Source of the DNA: Prochlorococcus sp. AG-347-K10 | GTDB lineage: Bacteria; Cyanobacteriota; Cyanobacteriia; PCC-6307; Cyanobiaceae | DNA: 32,103 nt | Assembly: GCA_003278955.1 (NCBI GenBank) | Contig: QCCB01000016.1 | Location: 1 to 32,103 of the forward strand | Reading direction: 5' to 3' | Part shown: positions 17,086 through 24,667 of the stretch, piece after piece | How positions within the stretch are numbered: the first letter of the stretch is position 1 | How the letters are laid out: each line of letters starts with the position of its first letter | Notes under the pieces: model-generated | Databases searched by the model: none | Told to the model about the DNA's origin: nothing | Seen by the model: the letters and a program-made list of their open reading frames with translations, nothing else | Translations under genes and position numbers: made by a program

Positions 17086-17343
17086 TTATTTAGTTTTTAA
17101 TTCCTTCAACAAAGATGATTCCATATCAAGGCAATCAATTGGAAGCCCTTGACCAATAGCGATTAAAAGAGGTGCAAGAATTCCTAAAGTAAAAACTAAA
17201 TTTGATTGGCTTACATCATATTTACTCAAAGTAAAAGTTATCAAATAAATAATTGAAAAATAAGCATGTAATGAAAAAAATTCTTTTGGCTTTAACACTG
17301 GCCACCTTAAAGTATTTCCTAAGAAATATAAAAAACCTGTCAT
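17086..17343 (-). CDS. small two-span membrane protein, hypothetical
   Basis: An 85-residue protein beginning MTGFLYFLGNTLRWPVLKPK, with two hydrophobic stretches (about residues 26-40, AYFSIIYLITFTLSK, and 47-65, LVFTLGILAPLLIAIGQGL) and a charged C-terminus (SSLLKELKTK). It starts with ATG. I do not recognise a characterised family. It is isolated on the minus strand between the NifU-domain gene and the riboswitch-controlled DUF4278 gene, with no evident terminator. Confidence 0.65.
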   Translation of the reverse strand: MTGFLYFLGNTLRWPVLKPKEFFSLHAYFSIIYLITFTLSKYDVSQSNLVFTLGILAPLLIAIGQGLPIDCLDMESSLLKELKTK

Positions 17344-17469
17344 AAATAAATAGTTACATGAAGATTAAACCAAATATAAACATAAACCTTTTTAGAGACT
17401 ATTTATAAAAATATTTACCTAAGATAATAATTAAAAAAACATTAAATCTTCGTTTCTATTTGTAAAAGC

Positions 17470-17499
17470 TAGACATGCAGTTAAAAATACGCTTATAAT
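17470..17499 (+). promoter_or_regulatory. sigma70-type promoter for the riboswitch/DUF4278 transcript
   Basis: TAGACA (17470-17475, one mismatch to TTGACA) and a perfect TATAAT (17494-17499) are 18 bases apart. Transcription would start around 17506-17508, giving a leader of about 90 bases that contains the downstream-peptide RNA. The spacing and match are better than for any other promoter I could find in the window. Confidence 0.6.
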
Positions 17500-17524
17500 T
17501 ATTTGGTAGCAATCGCTACTTTTT

Positions 17525-17570
17525 CGTTCACCCTCATTTGAGGGCGCAGTTCGAGTCATACCATGGAACG
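17525..17570 (+). promoter_or_regulatory. downstream-peptide RNA (glutamine riboswitch family)
   Basis: The leader of the DUF4278 gene matches the downstream-peptide motif of marine cyanobacteria. CGTTC (17525-17529) pairs with GAACG (17566-17570) as P1. Inside, CCCTC (17531-17535) pairs with GAGGG (17540-17544) over an ATTT loop as P2. The linker CGCAGTTCGAGTCATACC is the single-stranded conserved core. This is the same architecture as the glnA motif, CGTT-A-CCC...GGGCGG-AGT...AACG, and both motifs have been shown to bind L-glutamine (Ames and Breaker). The leader is much GC-richer than its surroundings. I do not know whether glutamine raises or lowers expression here. The 3' P1 strand contains an ATG in the same frame as the peptide. 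Confidence 0.82.
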
Positions 17571-17598
17571 GGGGATGGCCGTGTTGTCACATCGAAAC

Positions 17599-17772
17599 AT
17601 GACTACTTTAACTTACAGAGGTAAAAACTACGTTCAAAACAAAGAAGCTGCTAAAAAGCAACTTGTTGAACTTACCTACAGAAGAAACGTATACACCAAT
17701 AGAATGGATGACGCTTCTTCAAGTAATGAAAAAGCAGAATTAAATTATAGAGGTGTTAATTACACTAAATAA
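17599..17772 (+). CDS. DUF4278 downstream peptide, 57 aa
   Basis: A short basic protein made of repeats of a Y-R-G-x-x-Y motif: TLTYRGKNYVQ, then ELTYRRNVY, then ELNYRGVNYTK. This is the DUF4278 domain. It is controlled by the downstream-peptide (glutamine) riboswitch immediately upstream and followed by a strong terminator, so it is a single-gene, nitrogen-status-responsive transcript. The start is ambiguous: ATG at 17563 lies inside riboswitch stem P1, ATG at 17575 follows a G-run, and ATG at 17599 directly precedes the conserved MTTLTYRG. I chose the last. The function is unknown; peptides of this kind may bind an enzyme of nitrogen metabolism, by analogy with glutamine synthetase inactivating factors behind the related glnA motif. 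Confidence 0.82.
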   Translation: MTTLTYRGKNYVQNKEAAKKQLVELTYRRNVYTNRMDDASSSNEKAELNYRGVNYTK

Positions 17773-17789
17773 TTTAATTAAACAAATTA

Positions 17790-17817
17790 AAAGCCCCTTT
17801 TCAGGGGCTTTTTTTTT
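17790..17817 (+). terminator. Rho-independent terminator of the DUF4278 gene
   Basis: AAAGCCCC (17790-17797), loop TTTTCA, then GGGGCTT (17804-17810) running into nine T's (17809-17817). It is a classic intrinsic terminator 18 bases after the DUF4278 stop and the clearest in the window. Read-through into arsM is therefore unlikely; arsM probably has its own promoter immediately after, for example TATATT at about 17822. Confidence 0.92.
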
Positions 17818-17849
17818 GGGCTATATTTATCAAGAGTCCTTTAAAAAAT

Positions 17850-18644
17850 ATGTCTGAAAGTTGCTGTAATACAACCACATCTAATAAAGCATCTAATCAA
17901 TTCGATCATAAAGATGCGATTCAAGAAAGATATGGTTCAGCCGCACTAGAAAAAGAAAGTTGTCTTTGTACACCAGTTGGGTTTAATCCCGTTTTACTTG
18001 AAGCAATTCCTCAAGAGGTTATAGAAAGAGACTATGGATGTGGGGATCCAACTAAATACGTTCAAAAAAATGATACAGTCTTAGATCTTGGAAGTGGTAG
18101 CGGCAAAAATGCTTTTATTTGTGCCCAAATTGTTGGGAAAGAAGGGAAAGTTATTGGAGTTGATCAGAATCCTGATATGCTTTCTTTATCTAGATCAGCC
18201 TCTAAAGAAGTTACAAAAAATATAGGTTTCAACAATACAGAATTTCTAGAAGGTTCAATTGAAAAACTTGATGAATTAGATAAAGATTTAAGTCCATTAA
18301 TAGCCGACAAATCAGTTGATATTATTTTAAGTAATTGCGTTTTAAACTTGGTAAGTCCAGAATCTAGAAATAACCTCCTAAGAAATATAAAAAGAGTTTT
18401 AAACGATAATGGAAGAATTGCAATTAGCGATATTGTCTCTAACAAAAAAGTTCCCTTAAGATTGCAAAATGATCATGATCTATGGACAGGATGTATTAGT
18501 GGAGCATGGTATGAACCAGACTTTATAAGTGACTTTAAAGAACTAGGATTTAAAAATTTAGAATTTGCAGAAAGGAGTGCTGAACCTTGGAAAGTAATTG
18601 AGGATATAGAATTTAGAACAGTAACTTTAGTAGGCAATATTTAA
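17850..18644 (+). CDS. arsM: arsenite S-adenosylmethionine methyltransferase
   Basis: A cytosolic SAM enzyme that methylates As(III) stepwise to volatile or excretable methylarsenicals. The 264-residue protein has a cysteine-rich head (MSESCCNTTT), the typical ArsM segment AIQERYGSAALEKESCLC, then the YGCGDP motif with C64, SAM motif DLGSGSGKN (79-87), GVDQNPDML, ILSNCVLNLV with C163, and WTGCISGAW with C215. The three cysteines C64, C163 and C215 match the As(III)-binding triad of characterised ArsM enzymes. It is shorter than algal ArsM, lacking the long C-terminal domain. Arsenic methylation genes vary among Prochlorococcus populations and have been linked to phosphate-poor waters. The start is ATG; the next gene follows after 36 bases. 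Confidence 0.92.
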   Translation: MSESCCNTTTSNKASNQFDHKDAIQERYGSAALEKESCLCTPVGFNPVLLEAIPQEVIERDYGCGDPTKYVQKNDTVLDLGSGSGKNAFICAQIVGKEGKVIGVDQNPDMLSLSRSASKEVTKNIGFNNTEFLEGSIEKLDELDKDLSPLIADKSVDIILSNCVLNLVSPESRNNLLRNIKRVLNDNGRIAISDIVSNKKVPLRLQNDHDLWTGCISGAWYEPDFISDFKELGFKNLEFAERSAEPWKVIEDIEFRTVTLVGNI

Positions 18645-18680
18645 AAAATTCAAGAGTTTAAAAATATAACTTAAATTTTC

Positions 18681-19862
18681 ATGAGAAATAATCTAAGAGA
18701 TCAAATACCAGCATTAAAAAATAAGTATTATTTCAACTATGGAGGTCAAGGACCATTACCAAAATCTTCTTTAGAAGCCATAGTTAAAACGTGGGAAATT
18801 ATCCAAGATTTAGGACCATTTACTAACAATATGTGGCCTTTTATTTACAAAGAAATATTGACCACAAAAAGGCTCATTGCACAAAAATTAGGTGTAAATT
18901 CAAAGAATATAGCTTTAACCGAGAATATCTCTTCCGGTATGATTTTGCCCTTTTGGGGAATAAAAGTAGAAGAGGGAGAAGAGCTGTTAATAAGTGACTG
19001 TGAACATCCTGGAGTAGTGGCTGCAAGTCGAGAATTTTGCAGAAGAAATAAATTAATATTCAAAATTTTGCCGATCCAAAAATTTAAAAATCTAAACGAC
19101 GAAAATATAATTTTAGAGATTTTAAAAAATCTAAATAGTAAGACTAGGATACTAATTATTTCTCATATCTTATGGAACTTTGGATATAAAATTCCTTTAA
19201 AACAAATTTCTATCGAATTAAAAAATAATCGAGCAGATTCTTATTTACTTGTTGATGGTGCTCAAACCTTTGGGCACATAAATATTGAAAAAGAAGTTTT
19301 TTATTCTGATTTATATTCAATAACTTCTCATAAATGGGCATGTGGACCAGAAGGACTTGGAGCCATTTATGTCTCTGATAGATTTATTCATGAAACAGAT
19401 CCAACAATAATTGGTTGGAAATCATTAAAAAAAGAACAAGGCATTTATGAGCCTTCAGATAATCTTTTTCATGATGATGCAAGGAAGTTTGAAGTAGCTA
19501 CATCTTGCATTCCTTTACTTGCAGGGCTTCGTAATTCTATAGATCTTTTGGATAAAGACTGCCATGGAAAAGAAAAAAGCGAAAATATCAAAAGATTAAG
19601 TGAGAAACTTTGGGATGCATTAAATCAATTAAAGGGTGTTGAATTAGTTTTAGAAAAAAAGTACTTAAATGGGATAGTTAGTTTTAATATCGAAAATATT
19701 AAAGATAAGGATAAATTTGTAAATAAACTTGGAGAAAAGAAAATTTGGATTAGAGTTTTAGAAGATCCAAAATGGTTTAGAGCATGCGTACATCAAATGA
19801 CTACAGAAGCTGAGATTAATTTACTTTCTGAAGAAATTAAAAAATTACCAGGGTATTTCTGA
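18681..19862 (+). CDS. class V PLP enzyme, cystine/cysteine C-S lyase-like
   Basis: A 393-residue fold-type I PLP enzyme related to cysteine desulfurases. The cofactor lysine is K218 in ITSHKWACGPEGLGA, and VDGAQTFGH contains the PLP aspartate D192. The loop bearing the catalytic cysteine of SufS/NifS (R-[ST]-G-x-x-C) is absent: the C-terminal region reads IWIRVLEDPKWFRACVHQMT. That pattern is closer to isopenicillin-N-epimerase-like proteins and to Synechocystis C-DES (cystine C-S lyase), which releases persulfide without a catalytic cysteine. A role in sulfide or persulfide release is an inference. It follows arsM by 36 bases, and its 3' end overlaps the convergent SDR gene by 18 bases. Confidence 0.83.
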   Translation: MRNNLRDQIPALKNKYYFNYGGQGPLPKSSLEAIVKTWEIIQDLGPFTNNMWPFIYKEILTTKRLIAQKLGVNSKNIALTENISSGMILPFWGIKVEEGEELLISDCEHPGVVAASREFCRRNKLIFKILPIQKFKNLNDENIILEILKNLNSKTRILIISHILWNFGYKIPLKQISIELKNNRADSYLLVDGAQTFGHINIEKEVFYSDLYSITSHKWACGPEGLGAIYVSDRFIHETDPTIIGWKSLKKEQGIYEPSDNLFHDDARKFEVATSCIPLLAGLRNSIDLLDKDCHGKEKSENIKRLSEKLWDALNQLKGVELVLEKKYLNGIVSFNIENIKDKDKFVNKLGEKKIWIRVLEDPKWFRACVHQMTTEAEINLLSEEIKKLPGYF

Positions 19863-20549
19863 GCTATCCCAAGCAATAAATTTTCCAGTACATTCCGGGG
19901 ATTGATTTTTAATAATATTGATCAAAAATTGGGAGGATTTTTCTTTACTAAATAATTTATGTTCTGGCACAAATTTATGAAAAGGTCTAGATAAATCAGT
20001 ATCTACTGTTCCTGGATGAAGCAATGTGATAGTAGCCTTTGGGAAACGTCTAGCCCATTCAATACTTAAAGATTTAAAAAACTGATTTTGCGCAGATTTT
20101 GCAGCTCTATATGAATACCAACCTCCAGTTAGATTATCTCCAATGCTACCAACTCTTGCACTTATACTTGCAAAATTAAAATCCAAATCTTTTGGTATAA
20201 ATTCTTCAATCGCTTTAGCTAATAAAATAGGAGAAAAGGCGTTTATTGAAAAACTTTCCATCATATTTTTTTTATCAAGATGTTGTAATCTTTTTTCTGG
20301 TTGAAGAGAATCACTATGAAGTCTACCTGTAGCATTAACAACTAGCCTTAATTTTGAAGGCTGATTTGATATTTTATTTTTCAACTGCAAAAGGGATTGA
20401 GAATCCTCTATATCTAATTCCCAAAAAGAATTAAATTCACTTTTTCTTCCGCACAAAACAACTTCTAAATCTTTTTCACTTTCACTCAGATCTTTAGCTA
20501 TTTGGGTTCCAATTCCACCTGCGCCTACAACTAAGGCTAAGCCCTTCAT
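19845..20549 (-). CDS. short-chain dehydrogenase/reductase
   Basis: A 234-residue Rossmann-fold oxidoreductase. The N-terminal cofactor motif is GAGGIGTQIA (residues 9-18), NATGRLHSD follows the NAG-type motif, the catalytic serine lies in FASISARVGS (near 128-135), and Tyr147/Lys151 in YSYRAAK is the YxxxK pair. It ends with a PGTVDTDLSRPF lid motif. It resembles the CsgA-like SDR group; the substrate is unknown. It is last in the yidD-DUF836-murE-SDR minus-strand run, 81 bases after murE, and overlaps the convergent PLP-enzyme gene by 18 bases. Confidence 0.9.
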   Translation of the reverse strand: MKGLALVVGAGGIGTQIAKDLSESEKDLEVVLCGRKSEFNSFWELDIEDSQSLLQLKNKISNQPSKLRLVVNATGRLHSDSLQPEKRLQHLDKKNMMESFSINAFSPILLAKAIEEFIPKDLDFNFASISARVGSIGDNLTGGWYSYRAAKSAQNQFFKSLSIEWARRFPKATITLLHPGTVDTDLSRPFHKFVPEHKLFSKEKSSQFLINIIKNQSPECTGKFIAWDSSEIPW

Positions 20550-20630
20550 TTTATTAAAAATAACTCATTCAATTCTAAGAAACTTTTCCTGTGATTTGCG
20601 GAAAGATCTTTCTTATTTGATTGGGAAATT

Positions 20631-22166
20631 TTATTGAGATTTTCTTTTTTCTTTTAATAATTTATAAGCTATTTTTCTATCATCAAAATTAATAACTTTA
20701 TCATTGAGAATTTGGTAGTCTTCATGTCCTTTTCCTGCAATTAAAACAATATCTTCTTTATTGGCAAATTTAATAGATTCATTTATTGCTTTAAATCTAT
20801 CAATCTCAATTGTTATTTTTTCTCTTTTATTTATACCTATCAAAATATCATTTACTATCTTTTGGGGTTCTTCTGATCTTGGATTATCTGAAGTTATAAA
20901 AAGTTGATCAGAAAACTCTTCAGCTATTGATCCCATTAAAGGCCTTTTACCAAGATCTCGATCTCCTCCACAGCCAAAAACAGTAATGAGTTTTCCCTTA
21001 CAAAGTTTTTTAATTGATTGCAAAACTTTTTTTAATCCATCAGGAGTGTGGGCATAATCAACAATTACTGTTGGAAGTGATCTTGAAACGTCATCATTAT
21101 CAATTTCTATTTTCTCCATTCGCCCAGGAGCGCCAGGGAAAGATCGTATTAACTTTGATAGATCTTTTAAAGAAAAATTAAGTTTATACAAAATTGTTAT
21201 TGCTTGAATCGCATTCATTAAATTAAATTCTCCAACGAGTGGAACAAAAAGTTGAATTTTTTCCTTGGGTGTATGAAAAATGCAGGTTGAGCCATTTTCA
21301 GTAAATTTTTTATCTGTTACGAAAAAAAAATCATGATTTTTAAATTCACTTTCAGTAATCTTTGTAGACACTAATGAAGATCTTTTTTCAAGATCAGATG
21401 ATAATTTAGATATCCAAGGGTCATCGTGATTTAATACAGAAATTCCATCCTCTTCTATTAAATAAGGTGGTAAAAACAATTTTCTTTTTGTTTGAAAATA
21501 AGATTCCATATCTGAGTGATAATCAAGATGATCTTGAGTTAAATTAGTAAAAATAGCCCCCTCAAATTCGCATCCTGATATCCTCTTTTGAGCAATAGAA
21601 TGAGAACTTACTTCTAATATCGCGAATTCAGATTCTGCCTCAACAGCAGCATTTAATTTCTTTTGAAGTTTATCGGCGAAATCAGTTGTATGAGAAGCAA
21701 CTTCTGAGAAGCCAGGCCATCTATTAAACAAGGTCCCAAATAATGCAGTCTTTTTCCCTAATTTTTTTAAAAGGTATTCCAATAAGAAAGTAATTGTCGT
21801 TTTTCCATTTGTACCAGTAACACCAATAAGTTTAAGTTTTCTTGAAGGCCTATTCCAAAACTCAGCGACTATTTGACCAAAAATATAATCTAAATTATCC
21901 TCTATAACCAAAATCCTTTTTCGATCAATAGATCCAATTTTCTGTTTTGCAGCAGGGCCAATAATGGCAGCCTCTGCGCCATTTTCAATTGCCTCAATAC
22001 AAAATTTTCCTCCATCAACATTTAAACCAGGCATTCCTAAAAATAAAGTTCCTTTTTGTACTTCTTTAGAGTTAAAAGAAATATTATTGATATCTTGATC
22101 GATAAGATTTGATGAAGGAATAATTCCTACCAAATCTAAAAGTTTATGTAATTTTATAGATCTCAT
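20631..22166 (-). CDS. murE: UDP-MurNAc-L-Ala-D-Glu:2,6-diaminopimelate ligase
   Basis: MurE adds meso-diaminopimelate to the peptidoglycan precursor in the cytoplasm. The 511-residue protein has domain 1 with NSKEVQKGTLFLGMPGLNVD, the ATP-binding P-loop IGVTGTNGKTT (114-124), LEVSSHSIAQKRI, FTNLTQDHLDYH, VIVDYAHTPDGL, and the DNPRSEEP signature. DNPR is the meso-DAP-specifying motif, as opposed to the lysine-specific form. Length is normal. It is in a tight minus-strand run, 9 bases after the glutaredoxin-like gene. Confidence 0.97.
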   Translation of the reverse strand: MRSIKLHKLLDLVGIIPSSNLIDQDINNISFNSKEVQKGTLFLGMPGLNVDGGKFCIEAIENGAEAAIIGPAAKQKIGSIDRKRILVIEDNLDYIFGQIVAEFWNRPSRKLKLIGVTGTNGKTTITFLLEYLLKKLGKKTALFGTLFNRWPGFSEVASHTTDFADKLQKKLNAAVEAESEFAILEVSSHSIAQKRISGCEFEGAIFTNLTQDHLDYHSDMESYFQTKRKLFLPPYLIEEDGISVLNHDDPWISKLSSDLEKRSSLVSTKITESEFKNHDFFFVTDKKFTENGSTCIFHTPKEKIQLFVPLVGEFNLMNAIQAITILYKLNFSLKDLSKLIRSFPGAPGRMEKIEIDNDDVSRSLPTVIVDYAHTPDGLKKVLQSIKKLCKGKLITVFGCGGDRDLGKRPLMGSIAEEFSDQLFITSDNPRSEEPQKIVNDILIGINKREKITIEIDRFKAINESIKFANKEDIVLIAGKGHEDYQILNDKVINFDDRKIAYKLLKEKRKSQ

Positions 22167-22175
22167 ATAAAAAAA

Positions 22176-22478
22176 TTATTTCTCCAGAATGGTACTAATA
22201 TTTTTTTGAAACCAATTCTTTAATTGATCATCTTTTAATCTTGGAGAAATGCGAGGCAATTCTATGATCTCCTCGGACCTAATTCTTTCAACAGCAATAA
22301 CAGGTACTTCATAATCATATTTTTTATATTTATCTTTATATAAATCGACCCTATCAATATCAATTTCCTTAAGCTCCTTTAGATTAGGGAATAACTCATT
22401 AAGATTTATTTTTGCCAGTTTGTTTTTTAATGAATCACAAAGGCAACATCCCTGCCTAACAAAAATAAATATTTTCAT
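22176..22478 (-). CDS. glutaredoxin-like protein (DUF836)
   Basis: A 100-residue thioredoxin-fold protein beginning MKIFIFVRQGCCLCDSLKNK, with the redox C11-x-x-C14 motif (C-C-L-C) after the first strand, IDRVDLYKDKYKKYDYEVPV containing the cis-proline, and a final 'PRLKDDQLKNWF' helix. It is the DUF836 family of small glutaredoxin-like proteins; substrates are unknown. It sits between yidD (4 bases) and murE (9 bases) on the same strand. Confidence 0.9.
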   Translation of the reverse strand: MKIFIFVRQGCCLCDSLKNKLAKINLNELFPNLKELKEIDIDRVDLYKDKYKKYDYEVPVIAVERIRSEEIIELPRISPRLKDDQLKNWFQKNISTILEK

Positions 22479-22482
22479 TCAT

Positions 22483-22719
22483 TTAGTCAGGCACAGGGTC
22501 ACATCCACAGGGAGTTAAAGGATGACATCTGCTTAATCTTTTTAAAGTTAACCACCCTCCCTTCCAAGGACCATGTCTAGTAATTGCCTCATATCCATAA
22601 GAGCTGCAACTTGGAAAAAATCTGCATCTTGGTCCGAAAAAAGGAGAAAACCACTTTTGATAAAACGAAATCATAAAAAGAAGTATAGAAGCAATTGATT
22701 TATTAATAGTTTTGAACAC
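22483..22719 (-). CDS. yidD: membrane protein insertion efficiency factor
   Basis: A 78-residue inner-membrane-associated protein that assists YidC-dependent insertion. It shows the YidD hallmark [20 protein letters not shown], followed by [20 protein letters not shown] and the CGCDPVPD end, with the conserved cysteine and basic pattern. An amphipathic or hydrophobic N-terminus ([16 protein letters not shown]) anchors it. It is first of the minus-strand run toward murE, and its start faces rpsD with 95 bases between. Confidence 0.95.
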   Translation of the reverse strand: MFKTINKSIASILLFMISFYQKWFSPFFGPRCRFFPSCSSYGYEAITRHGPWKGGWLTLKRLSRCHPLTPCGCDPVPD

Positions 22720-22814
22720 TTTAATGATGTAAAATAATATTTCCAGTAGTAATTAGTTTAATTGAATTTAATCAATTATCCAATTTATTGCAATTTTCTA
22801 TTTAATTTAAAATT

Positions 22815-23423
22815 ATGTCAAGATACCGCGGCCCCAGATTAAGGGTTACGCGTCGCTTGGGAGAACTACCAGGTCTCACCAGGAAAGCTTCGAAGAAGTC
22901 TAATCCTCCAGGTCAGCACGGCCAAGCCCGTCGCAAGCGATCAGAATATGCGATTCGTCTAGAAGAAAAGCAGAAACTTAGGTTTAATTATGGAGTTTCT
23001 GAAAAACAACTAGTACGTTATGTGAAAAAAGCTAGAGCTCAAGAAGGATCTACAGGTACTAACCTACTAAGACTTTTAGAAAACAGACTTGATAATGTTT
23101 GTTTTAGATTGGGTTTTGGAGGCACCATTCCAGGCTCAAGACAATTAGTAAATCATGGCCATGTAACCGTTAATGGAAAGGTTCTTGATATTGCTGGTTA
23201 TCAATGCAAATCAGGCGATGTAATCGGAATTAAAGAAAACAAAGCAAGCAAAAAACTTGTAGAAGGTAATATAGAATTCCCTGGCTTAGCAAATGTCCCA
23301 CCTCATCTTGATTTAGACAAGCCTAAATTAACGGGAAAAATAAATGGAAAATGCGATAGAGAGTGGGTGGCTCTTGAAATAAACGAACTACTAGTTGTTG
23401 AATATTATTCAAGAAAAGTTTAA
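22815..23423 (+). CDS. rpsD: 30S ribosomal protein S4
   Basis: A primary 16S rRNA-binding protein of the small subunit that starts 30S assembly. The 202-residue protein begins [20 protein letters not shown], the cyanobacterial/plastid-type N-terminus, and has the S4 RNA-binding domain from about residue 90 ([34 protein letters not shown]). The 5' half is visibly richer in G+C and strong codons than its neighbours, as expected for a highly expressed gene. It is monocistronic in appearance, ending in a stem-loop. Confidence 0.98.
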   Translation: MSRYRGPRLRVTRRLGELPGLTRKASKKSNPPGQHGQARRKRSEYAIRLEEKQKLRFNYGVSEKQLVRYVKKARAQEGSTGTNLLRLLENRLDNVCFRLGFGGTIPGSRQLVNHGHVTVNGKVLDIAGYQCKSGDVIGIKENKASKKLVEGNIEFPGLANVPPHLDLDKPKLTGKINGKCDREWVALEINELLVVEYYSRKV

Positions 23424-23443
23424 TACTACTTTTCTTTGGATTA

Positions 23444-23485
23444 TTAAATCTCTCTTTTAAAAAATGAGAGATTTAATTTAATTCT
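23444..23485 (+). terminator. probable intrinsic terminator after rpsD
   Basis: TTAAATCTCTC (23444-23454) and GAGAGATTTAA (23466-23476) form a perfect 11-bp stem with an 11-base loop, followed by a T-rich stretch. It lies 20 bases after the rpsD stop and before the Cys/Met gene, so it separates the two transcripts. Confidence 0.65.
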
Positions 23486-23500
23486 TATTTTTAAAAAATA

Positions 23501-24664
23501 ATGGGAAATAAGGAAAATAATATAAAAAAGCCAGGTTTTAAGACCTTATCTATTCACCATGGGGAAACATTTGCTGAAGAAACTGGATGCGTTATGCCTC
23601 CTATTTTTTCTACATCTACTTTCAAACATGGAAATAAAGATAATTTCGACTACACCAGATCAGGCAATCCCAACTTTAGAATTCTAGAAAACATCCTTAA
23701 ATCAATAGAAGATTCTAAATACTGTACAGTTTTTGGATCTGGAATTAGCGCGGTAACTGCAATTTCATCAACACTGAAATCAGGTGACAAGATACTCTGC
23801 GAGTCAAATCTCTATGGTTGTACAGTGAGGATGTTCGAAAAAGTTTTCAAGAAATTTGGACTAGAAGTTTTATACACAGATTTTACAAACGAAAATAATG
23901 TCAAAAAGATTTCAAACTTCGAGCCAACCTTGATATGGCTAGAAAGTCCAACTAATCCACTTTTGAAGGTACTCGATATTAAGGCGATTTGTGATGAAGC
24001 GAATAAACTCGAAATACCAGTAGTTGTAGACAATACCTTCTCTACTGCACTTATTCAAAAACCATTGGACCTTGGTGCAACACTATCGCTTGTAAGCACC
24101 ACAAAATTCATTAATGGACATAGTGACGCACTTGGCGGAGCAGTACTTACAAATAATGCGGAATGGAATAGTAAGATGCTTTTCTCTCAAAAAGCTCTCG
24201 GGCTTCAACCATCTCCTTTTGATAGTTGGCTCATTACGAGAGGAGTAAAAACTCTTCCTTTAAGAATCGAACAACAAACTAAAAGTGCAGAATTTATTTC
24301 TGAAGAATTAGGTAATCATAAAATTATTAGTAAAGTAATTTACCCTTTTAATCAAGAACATCCGCAATTTAATTTAGCAAAATCGCAAATGAAATCTGGA
24401 GGTTCAATGATCACCCTAAAATTAAATTTAAATAAAGAGGATACTTTTAAATTTTGCAAATCTCTCAAATATTTCTCTCTAGCAGAAAGCCTTGGAGGAG
24501 TTGAAAGTTTAATTTGTCACCCTGCAACGATGACTCATGCTTCTGTTGATGACAAAACAAAAAATTTACTAGGGATAGATGATGCTCTAGTCAGATTATC
24601 AATTGGATGTGAAGATACAAACGATTTAATCTCGGACATTTTATTTGCTTTAAATAAATTCTGA
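23501..24664 (+). CDS. Cys/Met metabolism PLP enzyme (cystathionine gamma-synthase / O-acylhomoserine sulfhydrylase type)
   Basis: A 387-residue fold-type I PLP enzyme of the MetB/MetC/MetZ family. Visible features are VMPPIFSTSTF, the neighbouring-subunit YTRSGNPNFR (Y51, R53), GSGISAVTAI (PLP phosphate binding), VVDNTFST (PLP aspartate D177), and K202 in STTKFINGHSDALGG as the Schiff-base lysine. The sequence alone does not separate cystathionine gamma-synthase, O-acetylhomoserine sulfhydrylase and gamma-lyase. It is the first of three sulfur-amino-acid genes in a row, with a second family member starting 3 bases after its stop. Confidence 0.88.
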   Translation: MGNKENNIKKPGFKTLSIHHGETFAEETGCVMPPIFSTSTFKHGNKDNFDYTRSGNPNFRILENILKSIEDSKYCTVFGSGISAVTAISSTLKSGDKILCESNLYGCTVRMFEKVFKKFGLEVLYTDFTNENNVKKISNFEPTLIWLESPTNPLLKVLDIKAICDEANKLEIPVVVDNTFSTALIQKPLDLGATLSLVSTTKFINGHSDALGGAVLTNNAEWNSKMLFSQKALGLQPSPFDSWLITRGVKTLPLRIEQQTKSAEFISEELGNHKIISKVIYPFNQEHPQFNLAKSQMKSGGSMITLKLNLNKEDTFKFCKSLKYFSLAESLGGVESLICHPATMTHASVDDKTKNLLGIDDALVRLSIGCEDTNDLISDILFALNKF

Positions 24665-24667
24665 AAA

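Noticed and set aside
17541..17570. GTTCGAGTC resembling a tRNA T-loop
   Set aside because: The flanking bases do not form a T-stem, there is no acceptor or anticodon arm, and the sequence is fully explained as the conserved core of the downstream-peptide riboswitch.
18681..19862. SufS/NifS cysteine desulfurase call for the class V PLP enzyme
   Set aside because: The catalytic-cysteine loop (R-[ST]-G-x-x-C) is absent, so a C-S-lyase or epimerase-like assignment is safer.
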